NCBI GenBank assembly: GCA_022793895.1
Contig: JAAWDS010000036.1
Location: 1 to 64,000, forward strand
Source: Provencibacterium sp.
Lineage (GTDB): Bacteria > Bacillota > Clostridia > Oscillospirales > Ruminococcaceae
Length of the DNA stretch: 64,000 bases
Direction of reading: 5' to 3'
Shown here: positions 1 to 8,504 of the stretch, one piece after another
Position numbering within the stretch: position 1 is the first letter of the stretch
Layout of the letters: every line of letters begins with the position of its first letter
Position numbers and translations under genes: made by a program
Notes under the pieces: model-generated
Database searches by the model: none
What the model saw: the letters and a program-made list of their open reading frames with translations, nothing else
Told to the model about the DNA's origin: nothing

Positions 1-871
1 CGACGGCGGCCTCATAGGGAGATTGTCCGGCCGGGCCTTCGACGCCCTCCGGCCCCTGCGGGCCCCGCGCCTCTCCCGCGTCTATCCGGTTCCCGTTCGA
101 GAGGGTTACGACAAGATGTCCGGCTTCGTTGATTTCCGCGTTTGAAACGGGCACGGCGTGCTGTTCGGCCAGGGCGGCGCTGGCAGCGGCGTCCGAAGCG
201 GATCCGGCCGCGGCGGCTGCCGCGTTCTGGGCTGCGGCGGCCGAACCGGCGGCGGCCGCTTGGCTGGATGCGGCCTCTGCCGCGCTGGCCTGCGCAGCCG
301 TTTCCGAGGCGGCCGCCGCCGCCGCGCTGGCTGCGGCCGCTGTTTGGCTTCTCTGGGCCGCCGCCGCGCTCCCGGCTGCGGCCGCGGCGCTTTCCGCCGC
401 CTGTTTTACCAAATCGTCCAACGCTAAAAACTCATCACTGCTCTGGATGGCGTCCTCCGTTACCGGATTCGGCGTAATCTCCAGGGCAATCGGGGCCGTT
501 CCCGCAACGCCGCCGTTTAGGACGATTTCGAGGATGGCCATGGCTGGGCCCGCGCAGGCGGTCATCTGCGCGGTAACGCCGATATAGGCCGTTTTGCGGG
601 CGGCGTCCAGCCCAAGCGCAGGATTGTAAACGACACGCCCATCCGTCTTGTCCATCCGTACGTTGACGGCCGCCCCTGCTGGGACGGCATACTCCTCTTC
701 GCCCATTTCGCCGCCGCGCAGCGAAACGGCAAGAACCGGCAGCGTCCGGTCATATTGCATCAGATGCACCGGCGGACTCAGCGGACGGCTGTTAAAGCCT
801 GCGCTGGTATGGTGAAGGATGGATGCGGTAGGCGGCGTGTAGGTAGGGGATGGGGTTGTGATATTATCCAT
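1..871 (-). CDS. BppU-like baseplate/tail fibre protein, partial
   Basis: The frame is open from an ATG at 871 to the window edge (at least 290 residues), so the C-terminus is missing. The first ~125 residues resemble the BppU N-terminal (DUF2479-type) baseplate domain, with motifs such as SVSLRGGE and a beta-rich pattern. Residues ~135-235 are almost only Ala, Ser, Gln and Glu, probably a helical or coiled stalk. A collagen-like stretch (GPQGPEGVEGPAG) follows. Such proteins form tail-tip or receptor-binding structures. The start overlaps the stop of the upstream tail gene by 8 bases (translational coupling). The long Ala-rich frames on the plus strand here are its shadow. The family name is from pattern recognition. 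Confidence 0.8.
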   Translation of the reverse strand, partial: MDNITTPSPTYTPPTASILHHTSAGFNSRPLSPPVHLMQYDRTLPVLAVSLRGGEMGEEEYAVPAGAAVNVRMDKTDGRVVYNPALGLDAARKTAYIGVTAQMTACAGPAMAILEIVLNGGVAGTAPIALEITPNPVTEDAIQSSDEFLALDDLVKQAAESAAAAAGSAAAAQRSQTAAAASAAAAAASETAAQASAAEAASSQAAAAGSAAAAQNAAAAAAGSASDAAASAALAEQHAVPVSNAEINEAGHLVVTLSNGNRIDAGEARGPQGPEGVEGPAGQSPYEAAV

Positions 872-3389
872 TCACAGTTTCCTCCAGTCTTTCAATCCGT
901 TCGGTTAATTCCTGCACACCCTTCCAAAGCATGCTACACATGGCGTAAAGGTCAATTCCTTTGCTTTTGCTTCCGATGTCAAATTTGATTTCTACTGGTG
1001 CTTCATCAAATATAAGCCCCATATTAAGCCGATGTGATTTAAGTTGGATATTGGGGGATGATTTTGTACTTTTTAAATGGTACTTGTATACTTTTGTTTT
1101 TGAAATTTTTATTAAAGCTGATTCTTGAAATTCGCTTATATCTTTTTTTAAACTTCTGTCAGAATGTACCAATATATTTTGCACATATGTTGGAACGTGT
1201 ATATCAACCTTTCCTGGATACTCATCATAATAACCACCTACGATGTGCATAATTGCTCGCATGCCAGCATCAATTGTTATTGTTCCTAGTTTTCTTCCGA
1301 ACGATTCCTCTCCTAAACCTGAATCTGAGGAGAACGATATACCAGAATATTCCTCTGCTGCATATTGTTTACTATTATTTGAAATGATGCCTAAAGCTCC
1401 TTTGCTGGAGATTAAAGATGAATCCTTTTTATATGCAAAATCACTTCTCAAAAATCCTAGATATAAAGCGCCACTTTTGTTTTCATCTGTGAGTTCTGTG
1501 ATACGTAATCCTCTATATTTTTTAGTTCCATTATCACTTTGAAATTCATAATCGCCGACAGTAACCTCTGTAATAATATTTTCCTTATTTGAGGGATCAG
1601 AAAAAACGTTGCTTTTAAGTACCGAAGCAGCAATTTCATTCCCATCCAAGTCAAAATAAACTTCTCCGTTTGCGCTCTGAATCTTCCCTGCCGTGATATT
1701 GCCGCCGTCAATTTTCGTTTTCCCTCCAGTATTGGATAAATCCGAAAAGCTCACAAGGCCGTTGAAATTAATATTCGCACTGGAAAGGGTGGCTTGCCCG
1801 GATTTCAGGGAAAGAGTGCTGGAGGTACCGTCTTCGCCATTGGCGGCCGAGAGTGTCAGCCCATCCACCTTTTGCTCCACCTTAGTCACCTGGCCCTTGG
1901 CGTTGCTGACCTCGGTCTCTATCCCGCCGACCCTCTGGGTGAGCCGGGTAACGTTCCCGTCTACCGTTTCAACTGTGCTTTCCATTCCATCAAGTGTGGC
2001 CGTAAGGGTCGCGCTACCTACCTTGATGCGGTCGGCATCCAGAAAACCGGCCTTGATAAACTCCGCGACCATGCCCACATCCAATGTCGCCGCCATCTCA
2101 AACGGGCCGTTATAGCCGTGGGTGGAGGCTCCCCAGCCCTCATAGTTAAAGCGCCACACCTTTTTAGCGAGCGCTGGGTCGGCGTTGTCGCCCAGATAGA
2201 GCGTATCCACCATACCATCCCCGTCGGTGTCAAGGATCCGCAGCGCCCCTCCTTTCGCGCCTAAGATGGCCGCCGTCGAGGCAAGGATCGCCTGCTGCAT
2301 CGAGGTGACGGAGGGCTTCTCCAAAAGCTCCCGCTGCTGGTCGAGGATCGTGTCTGTAATGCTGGCCCTCGCATCTCCAAGGGAAACGCTCTCATACCGC
2401 CCGCGCAACACGTCATAAACGGTTTTGGATACCTTCGCCGCCGCCGACACGCCAAGCGACGGAAACTCCACGCGGACGGTGTCGCACAGCTCCACCCGTT
2501 CCAAGAGCGCCTTGTCCTTATACTCCTCCGTCTGCTCCAGCTGCACGAACGACACATCCAGGCTGACTGACGGCACGCCAATGTTGTTCTCCCGCATATA
2601 GCGCTCCGCCCGCGCGCGCAGCGCTTCCACCGTCGGAGCATCCTGCCACTCACCCGAAAGGTCGAGCGGCTTAATGCGGCTAAAGGTATATGTTCCAGGG
2701 GCCTTCAAAACCCTCTCCGGCAGGGCGACAAGCTGTCCGCCGCTGTTGTCCAGCCAAAACGGGTGCACACCAGTGTAGACGCCGGCGCAGTTTTCATCCT
2801 GCTCCAAGCTCGTAAGGTTTTTACCGTAGCGGATGGTGACTCCCCTATCCATGCCGCGGCTGCCATAGAGCCGTACCAGATACCGGTCAAACTTGTATTC
2901 TCCGCCATAAACGTCCAACACACTACCCTGCTGTCCGCCGAGCAGCGCCCGGATGCTCTCCGGAGCCTTGACCGTCATTGTAGCCGCTGTCTGTTTATCC
3001 GACCAAAAGGAAAATGGGCAGTCCTCAGCCGCGTGATTTTTTAGCGCTGTCAGGGCTGCAATCGCACTGCCGGCGGTAAACGGCGTGACGGTAATGCCTG
3101 CAAGATCATAGCTCAGGTGTTGGGCATAGATCGTCACCATCCCGCCCATCGGCCGGGTAATGCGGTAGACCCGGAACGGCTGCGGATTATCCACCGGGTT
3201 TGGCTTTGCCAGAATCAAGCTGCGCAGCTTGATATCCGCATAGTGCAGTCCGGAGATGGGATAATCCAATTCCAGCTCAAACATACCGTTTCGCTCCTCG
3301 GTGACGATACAGCGGGAAGCGTCTGGCAGAATGCCGAGGCCGTTGTCCGCAAAGGCGGTCTCGCCGGCGGGATATAAAATGGGGTTCAT
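864..3389 (-). CDS. Tail-associated endopeptidase-like protein with C-terminal S74 chaperone domain
   Basis: This 841-residue minor structural protein begins at ATG 3389 after a perfect AAGGAGG eight bases upstream; a longer frame to 3506 has no good ribosome site. The N-terminal ~370 residues look like the siphovirus tail-associated lysin/prophage endopeptidase-tail family (ILYPAGETAF..LGILPDA..). The middle (residues ~390-560) is helical, with the repeated pattern VETVDGNVTRLTQRVGGIE. The C-terminus carries a peptidase S74 intramolecular chaperone signature, SDRSLKKDI, with the candidate autocleavage serine, followed by a coiled coil. It lies downstream of Dit, the usual place of the tail-hub gene. 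Bases ~1030-1690 are much more AT-rich than the rest, suggesting the receptor-facing segment was exchanged. Confidence 0.88.
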   Translation of the reverse strand: MNPILYPAGETAFADNGLGILPDASRCIVTEERNGMFELELDYPISGLHYADIKLRSLILAKPNPVDNPQPFRVYRITRPMGGMVTIYAQHLSYDLAGITVTPFTAGSAIAALTALKNHAAEDCPFSFWSDKQTAATMTVKAPESIRALLGGQQGSVLDVYGGEYKFDRYLVRLYGSRGMDRGVTIRYGKNLTSLEQDENCAGVYTGVHPFWLDNSGGQLVALPERVLKAPGTYTFSRIKPLDLSGEWQDAPTVEALRARAERYMRENNIGVPSVSLDVSFVQLEQTEEYKDKALLERVELCDTVRVEFPSLGVSAAAKVSKTVYDVLRGRYESVSLGDARASITDTILDQQRELLEKPSVTSMQQAILASTAAILGAKGGALRILDTDGDGMVDTLYLGDNADPALAKKVWRFNYEGWGASTHGYNGPFEMAATLDVGMVAEFIKAGFLDADRIKVGSATLTATLDGMESTVETVDGNVTRLTQRVGGIETEVSNAKGQVTKVEQKVDGLTLSAANGEDGTSSTLSLKSGQATLSSANINFNGLVSFSDLSNTGGKTKIDGGNITAGKIQSANGEVYFDLDGNEIAASVLKSNVFSDPSNKENIITEVTVGDYEFQSDNGTKKYRGLRITELTDENKSGALYLGFLRSDFAYKKDSSLISSKGALGIISNNSKQYAAEEYSGISFSSDSGLGEESFGRKLGTITIDAGMRAIMHIVGGYYDEYPGKVDIHVPTYVQNILVHSDRSLKKDISEFQESALIKISKTKVYKYHLKSTKSSPNIQLKSHRLNMGLIFDEAPVEIKFDIGSKSKGIDLYAMCSMLWKGVQELTERIERLEETVNG

Positions 3390-3438
3390 CTTGCGCCTCC
3401 TTTTGCATGGCAGCAGAAAAGCCGCCCTGTCTTTTTCC

Positions 3439-3466
3439 TTGACAAAGCGGCTGAAAAAGATATAAT
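3439..3466 (+). promoter_or_regulatory. Promoter of candidate antitoxin RNA
   Basis: TTGACA (3439-3444), a 16-bp spacer and TATAAT (3461-3466) form a consensus sigma-A promoter on the plus strand. It points into the 3' end of the minus-strand toxin gene 3510-3638. No plus-strand protein gene follows, which fits an antisense RNA promoter. Confidence 0.8.
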
Positions 3467-3472
3467 AGAAAC

Positions 3473-3700
3473 AGAAGGGCGCTGCCGGTAAACGGTTGAC
3501 CCCCAAGATTTAGGTTAAGAAGTAACCGCTATCTTTGCGAGGGATGGGCGGGTACTTCTTTTTGTATGCCTGTAAAAACAGGCCGCAAATGCCGATGACA
3601 ACCAAACAGAACTGAAACAGGTCTGAATATGTAATCATGGAGCAGCCCCCTTTCTTTCGATTGGGGGCAAGAAGCTGCCCCCGTTGAGGGGCCAACCGCC
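3473..3700 (+). ncRNA. Candidate antisense antitoxin RNA of type I toxin-antitoxin module
   Basis: Transcription from the consensus promoter at 3439-3466 would give an RNA complementary to the 3' end and body of the toxin mRNA, as known for txpA/RatA and bsrG/SR4 pairs. The 3' end is not fixed by sequence. Hairpins at 3663-3682 (GGGGGCA/TGCCCCC) and nearby could fold in either transcript. The existence of the RNA is inferred from promoter position and the toxin family. Confidence 0.5.
3510..3638 (-). CDS. Small Hol-Tox (TxpA-like) type I toxin
   Basis: A 42-residue peptide starting MITYSDLFQF at ATG 3638 after an AAAGGGGG ribosome site. It has one hydrophobic helix (residues ~7-24) followed by a basic tail (AYKKKYPPIPRK), the layout of the putative holin-like toxin family (PF16935) that includes TxpA/BsrG-type membrane toxins. 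A plus-strand promoter faces its 3' end, as expected for a type I module. The gene lies between Dit and the tail endopeptidase in the tail module, with its own promoter. Alternatively it could simply be a small holin-like protein. Confidence 0.72.
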   Translation of the reverse strand: MITYSDLFQFCLVVIGICGLFLQAYKKKYPPIPRKDSGYFLT

Positions 3701-3724
3701 TACCGTTATGGCAGCGCCAGCATG

Positions 3725-3754
3725 ATTCTAGCATACCGCGCCGCTTTTTGTCAA
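3725..3754 (-). promoter_or_regulatory. Promoter of Hol-Tox gene
   Basis: On the minus strand TTGACA (3754-3749), an 18-bp spacer and TAGAAT (3730-3725) lie about 85 bases upstream of the toxin start. This gives the toxin a promoter independent of the late operon and a structured 5' leader containing the GGGGGCA/TGCCCCC hairpin. Confidence 0.7.
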
Positions 3755-3761
3755 TTTTTCT

Positions 3762-4493
3762 CTAAAGTGTCCACCATCTTGGGATAATCTCAATATGCGT
3801 CACGCCGCCCGTCCAGCCGATGCGGTTCTCTCCGGCCTCCAACACCGGAAATTCCGGCGCGGAGATATCAGCGTTATGGTTTTCGAGGCCCTTGTAGGCG
3901 TCTTGCAGCTCGCAATCCAGCGTCAAACTGCTGGAGAGGTTTTTAATCTGCACCATCCGGCCGCTAACCGCCAGCGTTCCAGGTCCGCTGCCGTAAACGG
4001 TAATGAGCGGCTTTGCGGGAAAGCCGGGATTGGAGAGCACCGCGCCGGAAATTGCCAGCCGGATAGGCCGGGAGCCGGAGAGAAGAAACCGCTGCGGCTG
4101 GCAATCGAACTGAATGGAGAACGGGGCCAGGCGGCGCAGGCGGATTTCCGTCTCCGGGCCTGCCGAAACGCGGGCCAGCCGGTAGCAGTCCGGCTCATTC
4201 GATACGGCCAGCCGCCGGTAGCCGGCGTCCAGCAGGCACCACCTTTTGATAGCTATCAGCGCCCGGCCGGCATCATCTTCCCGCAGCGCAAAGCAGCGCG
4301 CCGCGCCGGACACATTGGAAAACGCCCCTTCCGCAAAGGTGAGCGTGCCGTTTCGCCCAGGGATGGAAATGGTCTCTACCCGCGGCTCTGGGGAGCCGAA
4401 CGTCACCGGCCCTTGTAACTGCAAACCGTAGTCGGCGCAGCAGCGTCCGTCTAGCCAGAAGAGGTCGTGGGACAGGCTGTTATGCCGGAGCAT
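3762..4493 (-). CDS. Distal tail protein (Dit)
   Basis: The 243-residue product starts at ATG 4493 after AGGAGGAACGCCT. It has the pattern of the siphovirus phage tail component/Dit family: an N-terminal beta region with YGLQLQGPVTFGSPEPRVETISIPGRNG and a C-terminal galectin-like half. Dit hexamers form the hub linking the tail tube to the baseplate. The gene overlaps the tape-measure stop by 14 bases and precedes the tail endopeptidase, the standard gene order. Confidence 0.88.
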   Translation of the reverse strand: MLRHNSLSHDLFWLDGRCCADYGLQLQGPVTFGSPEPRVETISIPGRNGTLTFAEGAFSNVSGAARCFALREDDAGRALIAIKRWCLLDAGYRRLAVSNEPDCYRLARVSAGPETEIRLRRLAPFSIQFDCQPQRFLLSGSRPIRLAISGAVLSNPGFPAKPLITVYGSGPGTLAVSGRMVQIKNLSSSLTLDCELQDAYKGLENHNADISAPEFPVLEAGENRIGWTGGVTHIEIIPRWWTL

Positions 4494-7134
4494 AGGCGTT
4501 CCTCCTGTTTGTGATGAATTGGATTTCCTGCGCGATGCGTTGGGCCAAGGCCCGCGCGTCGGAGTACTGCGCGCCGTTGACGGTGATGTTGATGGTTGCG
4601 CCATAGGAGGCGGCCGCGGCGGCAGGCCGGGCGGAGGAGACGGTGAATCCGGTCTGTAGTTGGGCCTGCAAATCGGGCATGTCGTTTTGCCATGCGCCCA
4701 AAAGGCCGCCGGCTAGATTGCCGGCCGCGCCGCTCACACGGCGCAGGCTGCCCTCAATGCCTTTGGCTAACCCCTCGCCGCTCATCTCTCCCAGCCACAT
4801 AAATTCTTTGGAGGGGGAATGGATACCAAGCGCGCTTTTAGCGGCGTTCAGCGCGGATTTCGCAGCGCTTTTGGCTGCGTTCACAAGCCCCGAAACCGCG
4901 TTCGATATCCCGTTTTTCATTCCCTCCATCATGTTTCGGCCGATGCTGGCAAAGGAACTTGGCAGCGAAGAAAAGGCGCTTTTAATTTTTGAAGCAATCC
5001 CGCTGAAAAAACTGGTTACGCTGCTCCAAGCGCTGCGGACGGCAGACCAGGCGGAGGAGAAAACCCCACTGAAAAAGGAAGCTACGCCGCTGAACGCGCC
5101 GGAAATCCCCTGCCAGATACCTTGAAAGAAGGAAGCGGCGCTGTTCCATACATTTTGAATGTTCTTCCAAGCGCTTTTGAATACATCTGTGATCTTGTTC
5201 CAGGCCGCCGTTACGCCCGAATGAACCGTTTCCCATGCTTTTGCCAGAAAATCAATCAGTCCCTTGGCCGCCTTCTCAAAAAATCCAGTAATGGTTTTCC
5301 AGGTATCCGAAATTCCTTTGAGCAGACCCGCGATAAGCTGCCCGCCCATTTCGGCGAAGACGGTCGACGGGGAATGAATGCCGAAAAGGGCTTTTATTCC
5401 GCCAACGAGCGCGTCAAATAGCTTTTTAATCGCGGCCGGTATCGCTTTTATGCTTTCTATGAGTCCTTGAATCAGCCCCTTGCCAAGCTGATCTCCAATC
5501 TCGATGAGCTTCGGAAGCGCGGCGACTAATCCCATAATCAGGTTCATAATAATTTCCGGCGCATACTCGACCAACAAGGGAACAGCATATGCAAGCCCTT
5601 CAATCAGGCCGCCGATGAGCTGCGTCGCGCCTTCCAACAGAGCGTTCATAGATTCCGGATTGGTGAGTCCTTCGAGGAAAACGAGAATCGCTTCTACTGC
5701 TGCCGGAAGGAGCGCAGGCAGTGCCTGACCGATTCCATCCGCCAACTGAGCGATTATCTGCACCGCGCCAGTTGCCAAAGAAGGGAGCGCCCCAATGATC
5801 CCTTCTGTCAGCATTAGGACAATTTCGACGGCCGCATCCGTAATAACGGGCAAATTGCCGAGCAGCCCCTGTCCAAGCGCGTTAAGCAACTGCATTCCGG
5901 CCTCCACCATATCGGGTAGCTTGGCTATGAGCATGTTGATTCCGTCGCTTAAAACAGAGCCCAGCGCATTCATAGCCTCGGACAATCCGCCGTTTGAAAA
6001 AGCGGTAGAAAGCGTTGAAACGGCGGTAGATCCGAACTGGACAAATTCGCGTAAGGTAGGTGTCAGTTGGTCGGATAGGACGATCTGAGCCCCTTCCAGC
6101 GCCGACTTGAAGAGGGTAATATCGCCTGTAAGGTTGTCCAACTGCGTGCCGGCCATTACCTCAGCGGATCCCTTGGCTTTATCTATGTATCCGCTCAGTT
6201 CGTTGAACCGGTATCCAGTGTTGGCCAGCAGAGCGTTGACCGATTTTAGATCCACCTTGTTGAAAATTTCGCTGAGAACCTCGGTTTGCTCTCCCTGTGT
6301 CATGGCCGAAAGGGCCGCTTCCAATTGGCCGAAGGTTTCATTTAAGGGGCGCATCTTTCCTTCGGCGTCATAGACCTCTACGCCCATTGCCTCCAACGAT
6401 TTAGCCGCCTTATCGGTGGGCGCGCCCAAGGAAAGAATAATATTGCGAAGCGCAGTCCCGCCCTCCGCGCCCTTAACGCCGTTATCCGCCAGGATCCCTA
6501 AAGCAGCAGAAAGCTCGGTCGTGCCGCCCGCAAGGTTTTTGGCAGTGCCGCCGACCGTCAAAATGGCCTCCCCAAGCTGGGCGACGCTTGTATTGGATTT
6601 ACTGGATGCCATGGCCATTTTATCAACAAGAGACGAGGTTTCATCCATGCTTAATCCGAGGGCCGACTGCGCGTCCGTCACCATGTCCGAGGCGGAAGCC
6701 AAGTCAATACCACCCGCCGCGGCCAGGTTCAAAACGTTCGGGAGCATGAACATGGATTTTTTAGCGTCATATCCAGCCAGAGCCATGTAGTTCAGCGCAT
6801 CCGCTGCCTCTGTCGCGGAAAAAGCTGTCTTAGCGCCCATCTCCTGCGCAAAATCACGTAAATTCTGTATTTTGTCAACGGTAGTGCCCATGGTTGCCGC
6901 TACCTGCGACATGCTGGAGTCAAAGCTTGCCCCGGTTTTTACCGACGCCGCCGCAAACCCGGCTGCCGCAGCAGTTGCGGCCCCAATTGCCGCGGCTCCT
7001 GCTTTCCCAGCCGCCACCAGCCCACTTTTCAGCTTTTCTCCAAAGCTGCGGGTTCTGCCGCTGGCCCCATCCAGCCCCTTATCATATTCGCTGGTATCCA
7101 GACTGATTTTGGCAAAAATTTCAAAAACGTTCAA
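4480..7134 (-). CDS. Tail tape measure protein (TP901 core)
   Basis: An 884-residue protein of the phage tape-measure TP901 family. The core is near residues 70-330 (SFDSSMSQVAATMGTTVDKIQNL, KTAFSATEAADALNYMALAGYD, GTALRNIILSLGAPTD). Long hydrophobic helical segments span ~360-560, and two GIHSPS motifs (near 600 and 795) are typical of this family. It sets tail length and is released during DNA injection. For a tape measure it is short, suggesting a tail of about 130 nm by the usual ~1.5 angstrom per residue rule. Confidence 0.93.
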   Translation of the reverse strand: MNVFEIFAKISLDTSEYDKGLDGASGRTRSFGEKLKSGLVAAGKAGAAAIGAATAAAAGFAAASVKTGASFDSSMSQVAATMGTTVDKIQNLRDFAQEMGAKTAFSATEAADALNYMALAGYDAKKSMFMLPNVLNLAAAGGIDLASASDMVTDAQSALGLSMDETSSLVDKMAMASSKSNTSVAQLGEAILTVGGTAKNLAGGTTELSAALGILADNGVKGAEGGTALRNIILSLGAPTDKAAKSLEAMGVEVYDAEGKMRPLNETFGQLEAALSAMTQGEQTEVLSEIFNKVDLKSVNALLANTGYRFNELSGYIDKAKGSAEVMAGTQLDNLTGDITLFKSALEGAQIVLSDQLTPTLREFVQFGSTAVSTLSTAFSNGGLSEAMNALGSVLSDGINMLIAKLPDMVEAGMQLLNALGQGLLGNLPVITDAAVEIVLMLTEGIIGALPSLATGAVQIIAQLADGIGQALPALLPAAVEAILVFLEGLTNPESMNALLEGATQLIGGLIEGLAYAVPLLVEYAPEIIMNLIMGLVAALPKLIEIGDQLGKGLIQGLIESIKAIPAAIKKLFDALVGGIKALFGIHSPSTVFAEMGGQLIAGLLKGISDTWKTITGFFEKAAKGLIDFLAKAWETVHSGVTAAWNKITDVFKSAWKNIQNVWNSAASFFQGIWQGISGAFSGVASFFSGVFSSAWSAVRSAWSSVTSFFSGIASKIKSAFSSLPSSFASIGRNMMEGMKNGISNAVSGLVNAAKSAAKSALNAAKSALGIHSPSKEFMWLGEMSGEGLAKGIEGSLRRVSGAAGNLAGGLLGAWQNDMPDLQAQLQTGFTVSSARPAAAAASYGATINITVNGAQYSDARALAQRIAQEIQFITNRRNAYAPA

Positions 7135-7204
7135 AGCAAGACCACCTTCTTGAGTGGAAATGGCCCCGCTCAGTCCTTTTGCTCAGTTTTGGGGTGGTAT
7201 TTAT

Positions 7205-7855
7205 TTACGCGGCGATTTGCCGCCGAGTGTTGTTGGCATGAATAAATTCCTTAATCTGTGTGTACTCCCATCCACAATCTACAAGGCCGCTCACCAGGCA
7301 CTCCATAGACTGCACCGCTTTCAGCTCTTCCTGGCTGAAATAATCCCGCAGGTTTTCCCGGCTGCCAATCCCAAACTTATTTCGCAGTTGGATAGCGTTT
7401 AGTCCGAAAAGTTCCTTGTAAATGCAGTTGGTGTAATTGGAGTAGGCATGGCCGTGCATTCGGGCATCCTCGTTTGACTGCTGCAAGGCCTTTGTCAGCG
7501 CCTGACGGACAGCAATACCCTTCTGGCGCTCAATCAGTTTTCCACGCAGGGCGTCCTCCATAACGTTGAACTGCTTGATATATGCCTCTTTAAACTTCAT
7601 AGCCCGTTCACCGGTGTAACTCATGACAAGGAGAGTAAAGCCATCGCGGGTCATCACACAGGCTTTCTGCTTTCGATTCATAGAATCCGAATAGGAGATA
7701 TCGCCAAAATTGGCGGCATTAAATTTCTCGCTACAGCCAAGGGTTTTAATATCCCGCATTACCTTGTCGTGTGCTTTCTCAAACGTTTCAGCAACGTCAA
7801 GGCTGGTGCAGATGGCCCGTTCCTCGCGCCCAAATTTTACGATTTCAATTAACAT
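7205..7855 (-). CDS. Rha family phage regulatory protein
   Basis: A 216-residue protein with an N-terminal Rha domain (residues ~15-95: TSLDVAETFEKAHDKVMRDIKTL, SYSDSMNRKQKACVMTRDGFTLLVMSYTG..AMKFKEAYIKQFN) and a helical C-terminal domain. Rha proteins interfere with phage growth in hosts lacking integration host factor and act as phage regulators. It sits between the tail chaperone and the tape measure, where normally nothing intervenes, so it looks like an accessory insertion. The motif match is strong; its target here is unknown. Confidence 0.87.
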   Translation of the reverse strand: MLIEIVKFGREERAICTSLDVAETFEKAHDKVMRDIKTLGCSEKFNAANFGDISYSDSMNRKQKACVMTRDGFTLLVMSYTGERAMKFKEAYIKQFNVMEDALRGKLIERQKGIAVRQALTKALQQSNEDARMHGHAYSNYTNCIYKELFGLNAIQLRNKFGIGSRENLRDYFSQEELKAVQSMECLVSGLVDCGWEYTQIKEFIHANNTRRQIAA

Positions 7856-7881
7856 GTTTCCAATCCTTTCTGTTGGTATTT

Positions 7882-8504
7882 TTATAGTTCTGCCAGTTTG
7901 TTTTTCATGTGAGCAATGACCTCTTCCGGCGTTCGGGTGTCTTCAGGCGGTTTACCAGCAAAGAGATCCTGATAATGAATCTCCGGCGCCTTGCCATGCG
8001 CCAGCGCCCAAAGGCTTTCAGCCATATACATGCGGTATATCTCCAGCCTATCCTGCTGTAAAACAAGCTGCGGGAGGACGGCCAAATAGGCCGAAGCCCG
8101 CAGGCGTACTGGACAGCCGAGCAGCGCCGCTAGGATACGGTCTCTTCCGATTGCACGAACGATGTAAAAAAATCGATAAGTTCCTTGTCTTTGATAAGTT
8201 CGCGAATCTGCATGCCCGTTTGAATGAAATTCTGCCGAGCGATTTCATCCGACGTTTTGCGATTGAGGAGCGAAAGGATTTGATAAATATCGGCGCGGTG
8301 AGATTTCAGTACGATGGGGATAAGAACATTGAGCTTTTTTGTCCCTTCAATCACGATGCCCGCCTGCGTTTTAAGGTTTTCTGGATCGATCTTGCGCCGC
8401 AGTTCTTCGGAAAGAGCACTATCGTTTGTGATATTGAAAATAATAGGTGTCAGCTCGCAAAGGATATCAAGAGATTCATCCGTCGTCAGTTCAGAAATTT
8501 TCAT
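7882..8504 (-). CDS. Tail assembly chaperone, long form made by -1 frameshift
   Basis: The long product (~207 residues) joins the first 113 codons of the short chaperone (8504-8166) to a second frame running from 8166 to the stop at 7882 (94 residues, including LAALLGCPVRLRASAYLAVLPQLVLQQDRLEIYRMYMAESL). The second frame is open through the junction and has no ATG near its beginning, so frameshifting at 8166-8172 explains it. This G/GT arrangement upstream of the tape measure is conserved in long-tailed phages; the long form binds the tape measure during tail assembly. Confidence 0.82.
8130..8504 (-). CDS. Tail assembly chaperone, short form
   Basis: This 124-residue, mostly helical protein starts MKISELTTDESLDILCELTP and ends with TAG at 8130. 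It overlaps the tail tube gene stop (8501) by an ATGA junction. Its position between tail tube and tape measure, its size and the slippery site near its 3' end identify it as the G-like tail chaperone. Residues after the slippery site (TSFVQSEETVS) are unique to this short form. Confidence 0.8.
   Translation of the reverse strand: MKISELTTDESLDILCELTPIIFNITNDSALSEELRRKIDPENLKTQAGIVIEGTKKLNVLIPIVLKSHRADIYQILSLLNRKTSDEIARQNFIQTGMQIRELIKDKELIDFFTSFVQSEETVS
8166..8172 (-). promoter_or_regulatory. Programmed -1 ribosomal slippery site T_TTT_TTT
   Basis: Read in the short-form frame the codons are GAT TTT TTT ACA. Seven uninterrupted T residues (8172-8166) satisfy the X_XXY_YYZ rule and let both tRNAs re-pair one base back. 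The resulting frame (TAC ATC GTT...) is open for 94 codons to 7882. Confidence 0.82.

Noticed and set aside
129-587. Long Ala-rich and Arg/Pro-rich plus-strand frames
   Set aside because: They are antisense shadows of the Ala-rich BppU-like gene; no ribosome site and composition driven by GC-rich codons of the other strand.
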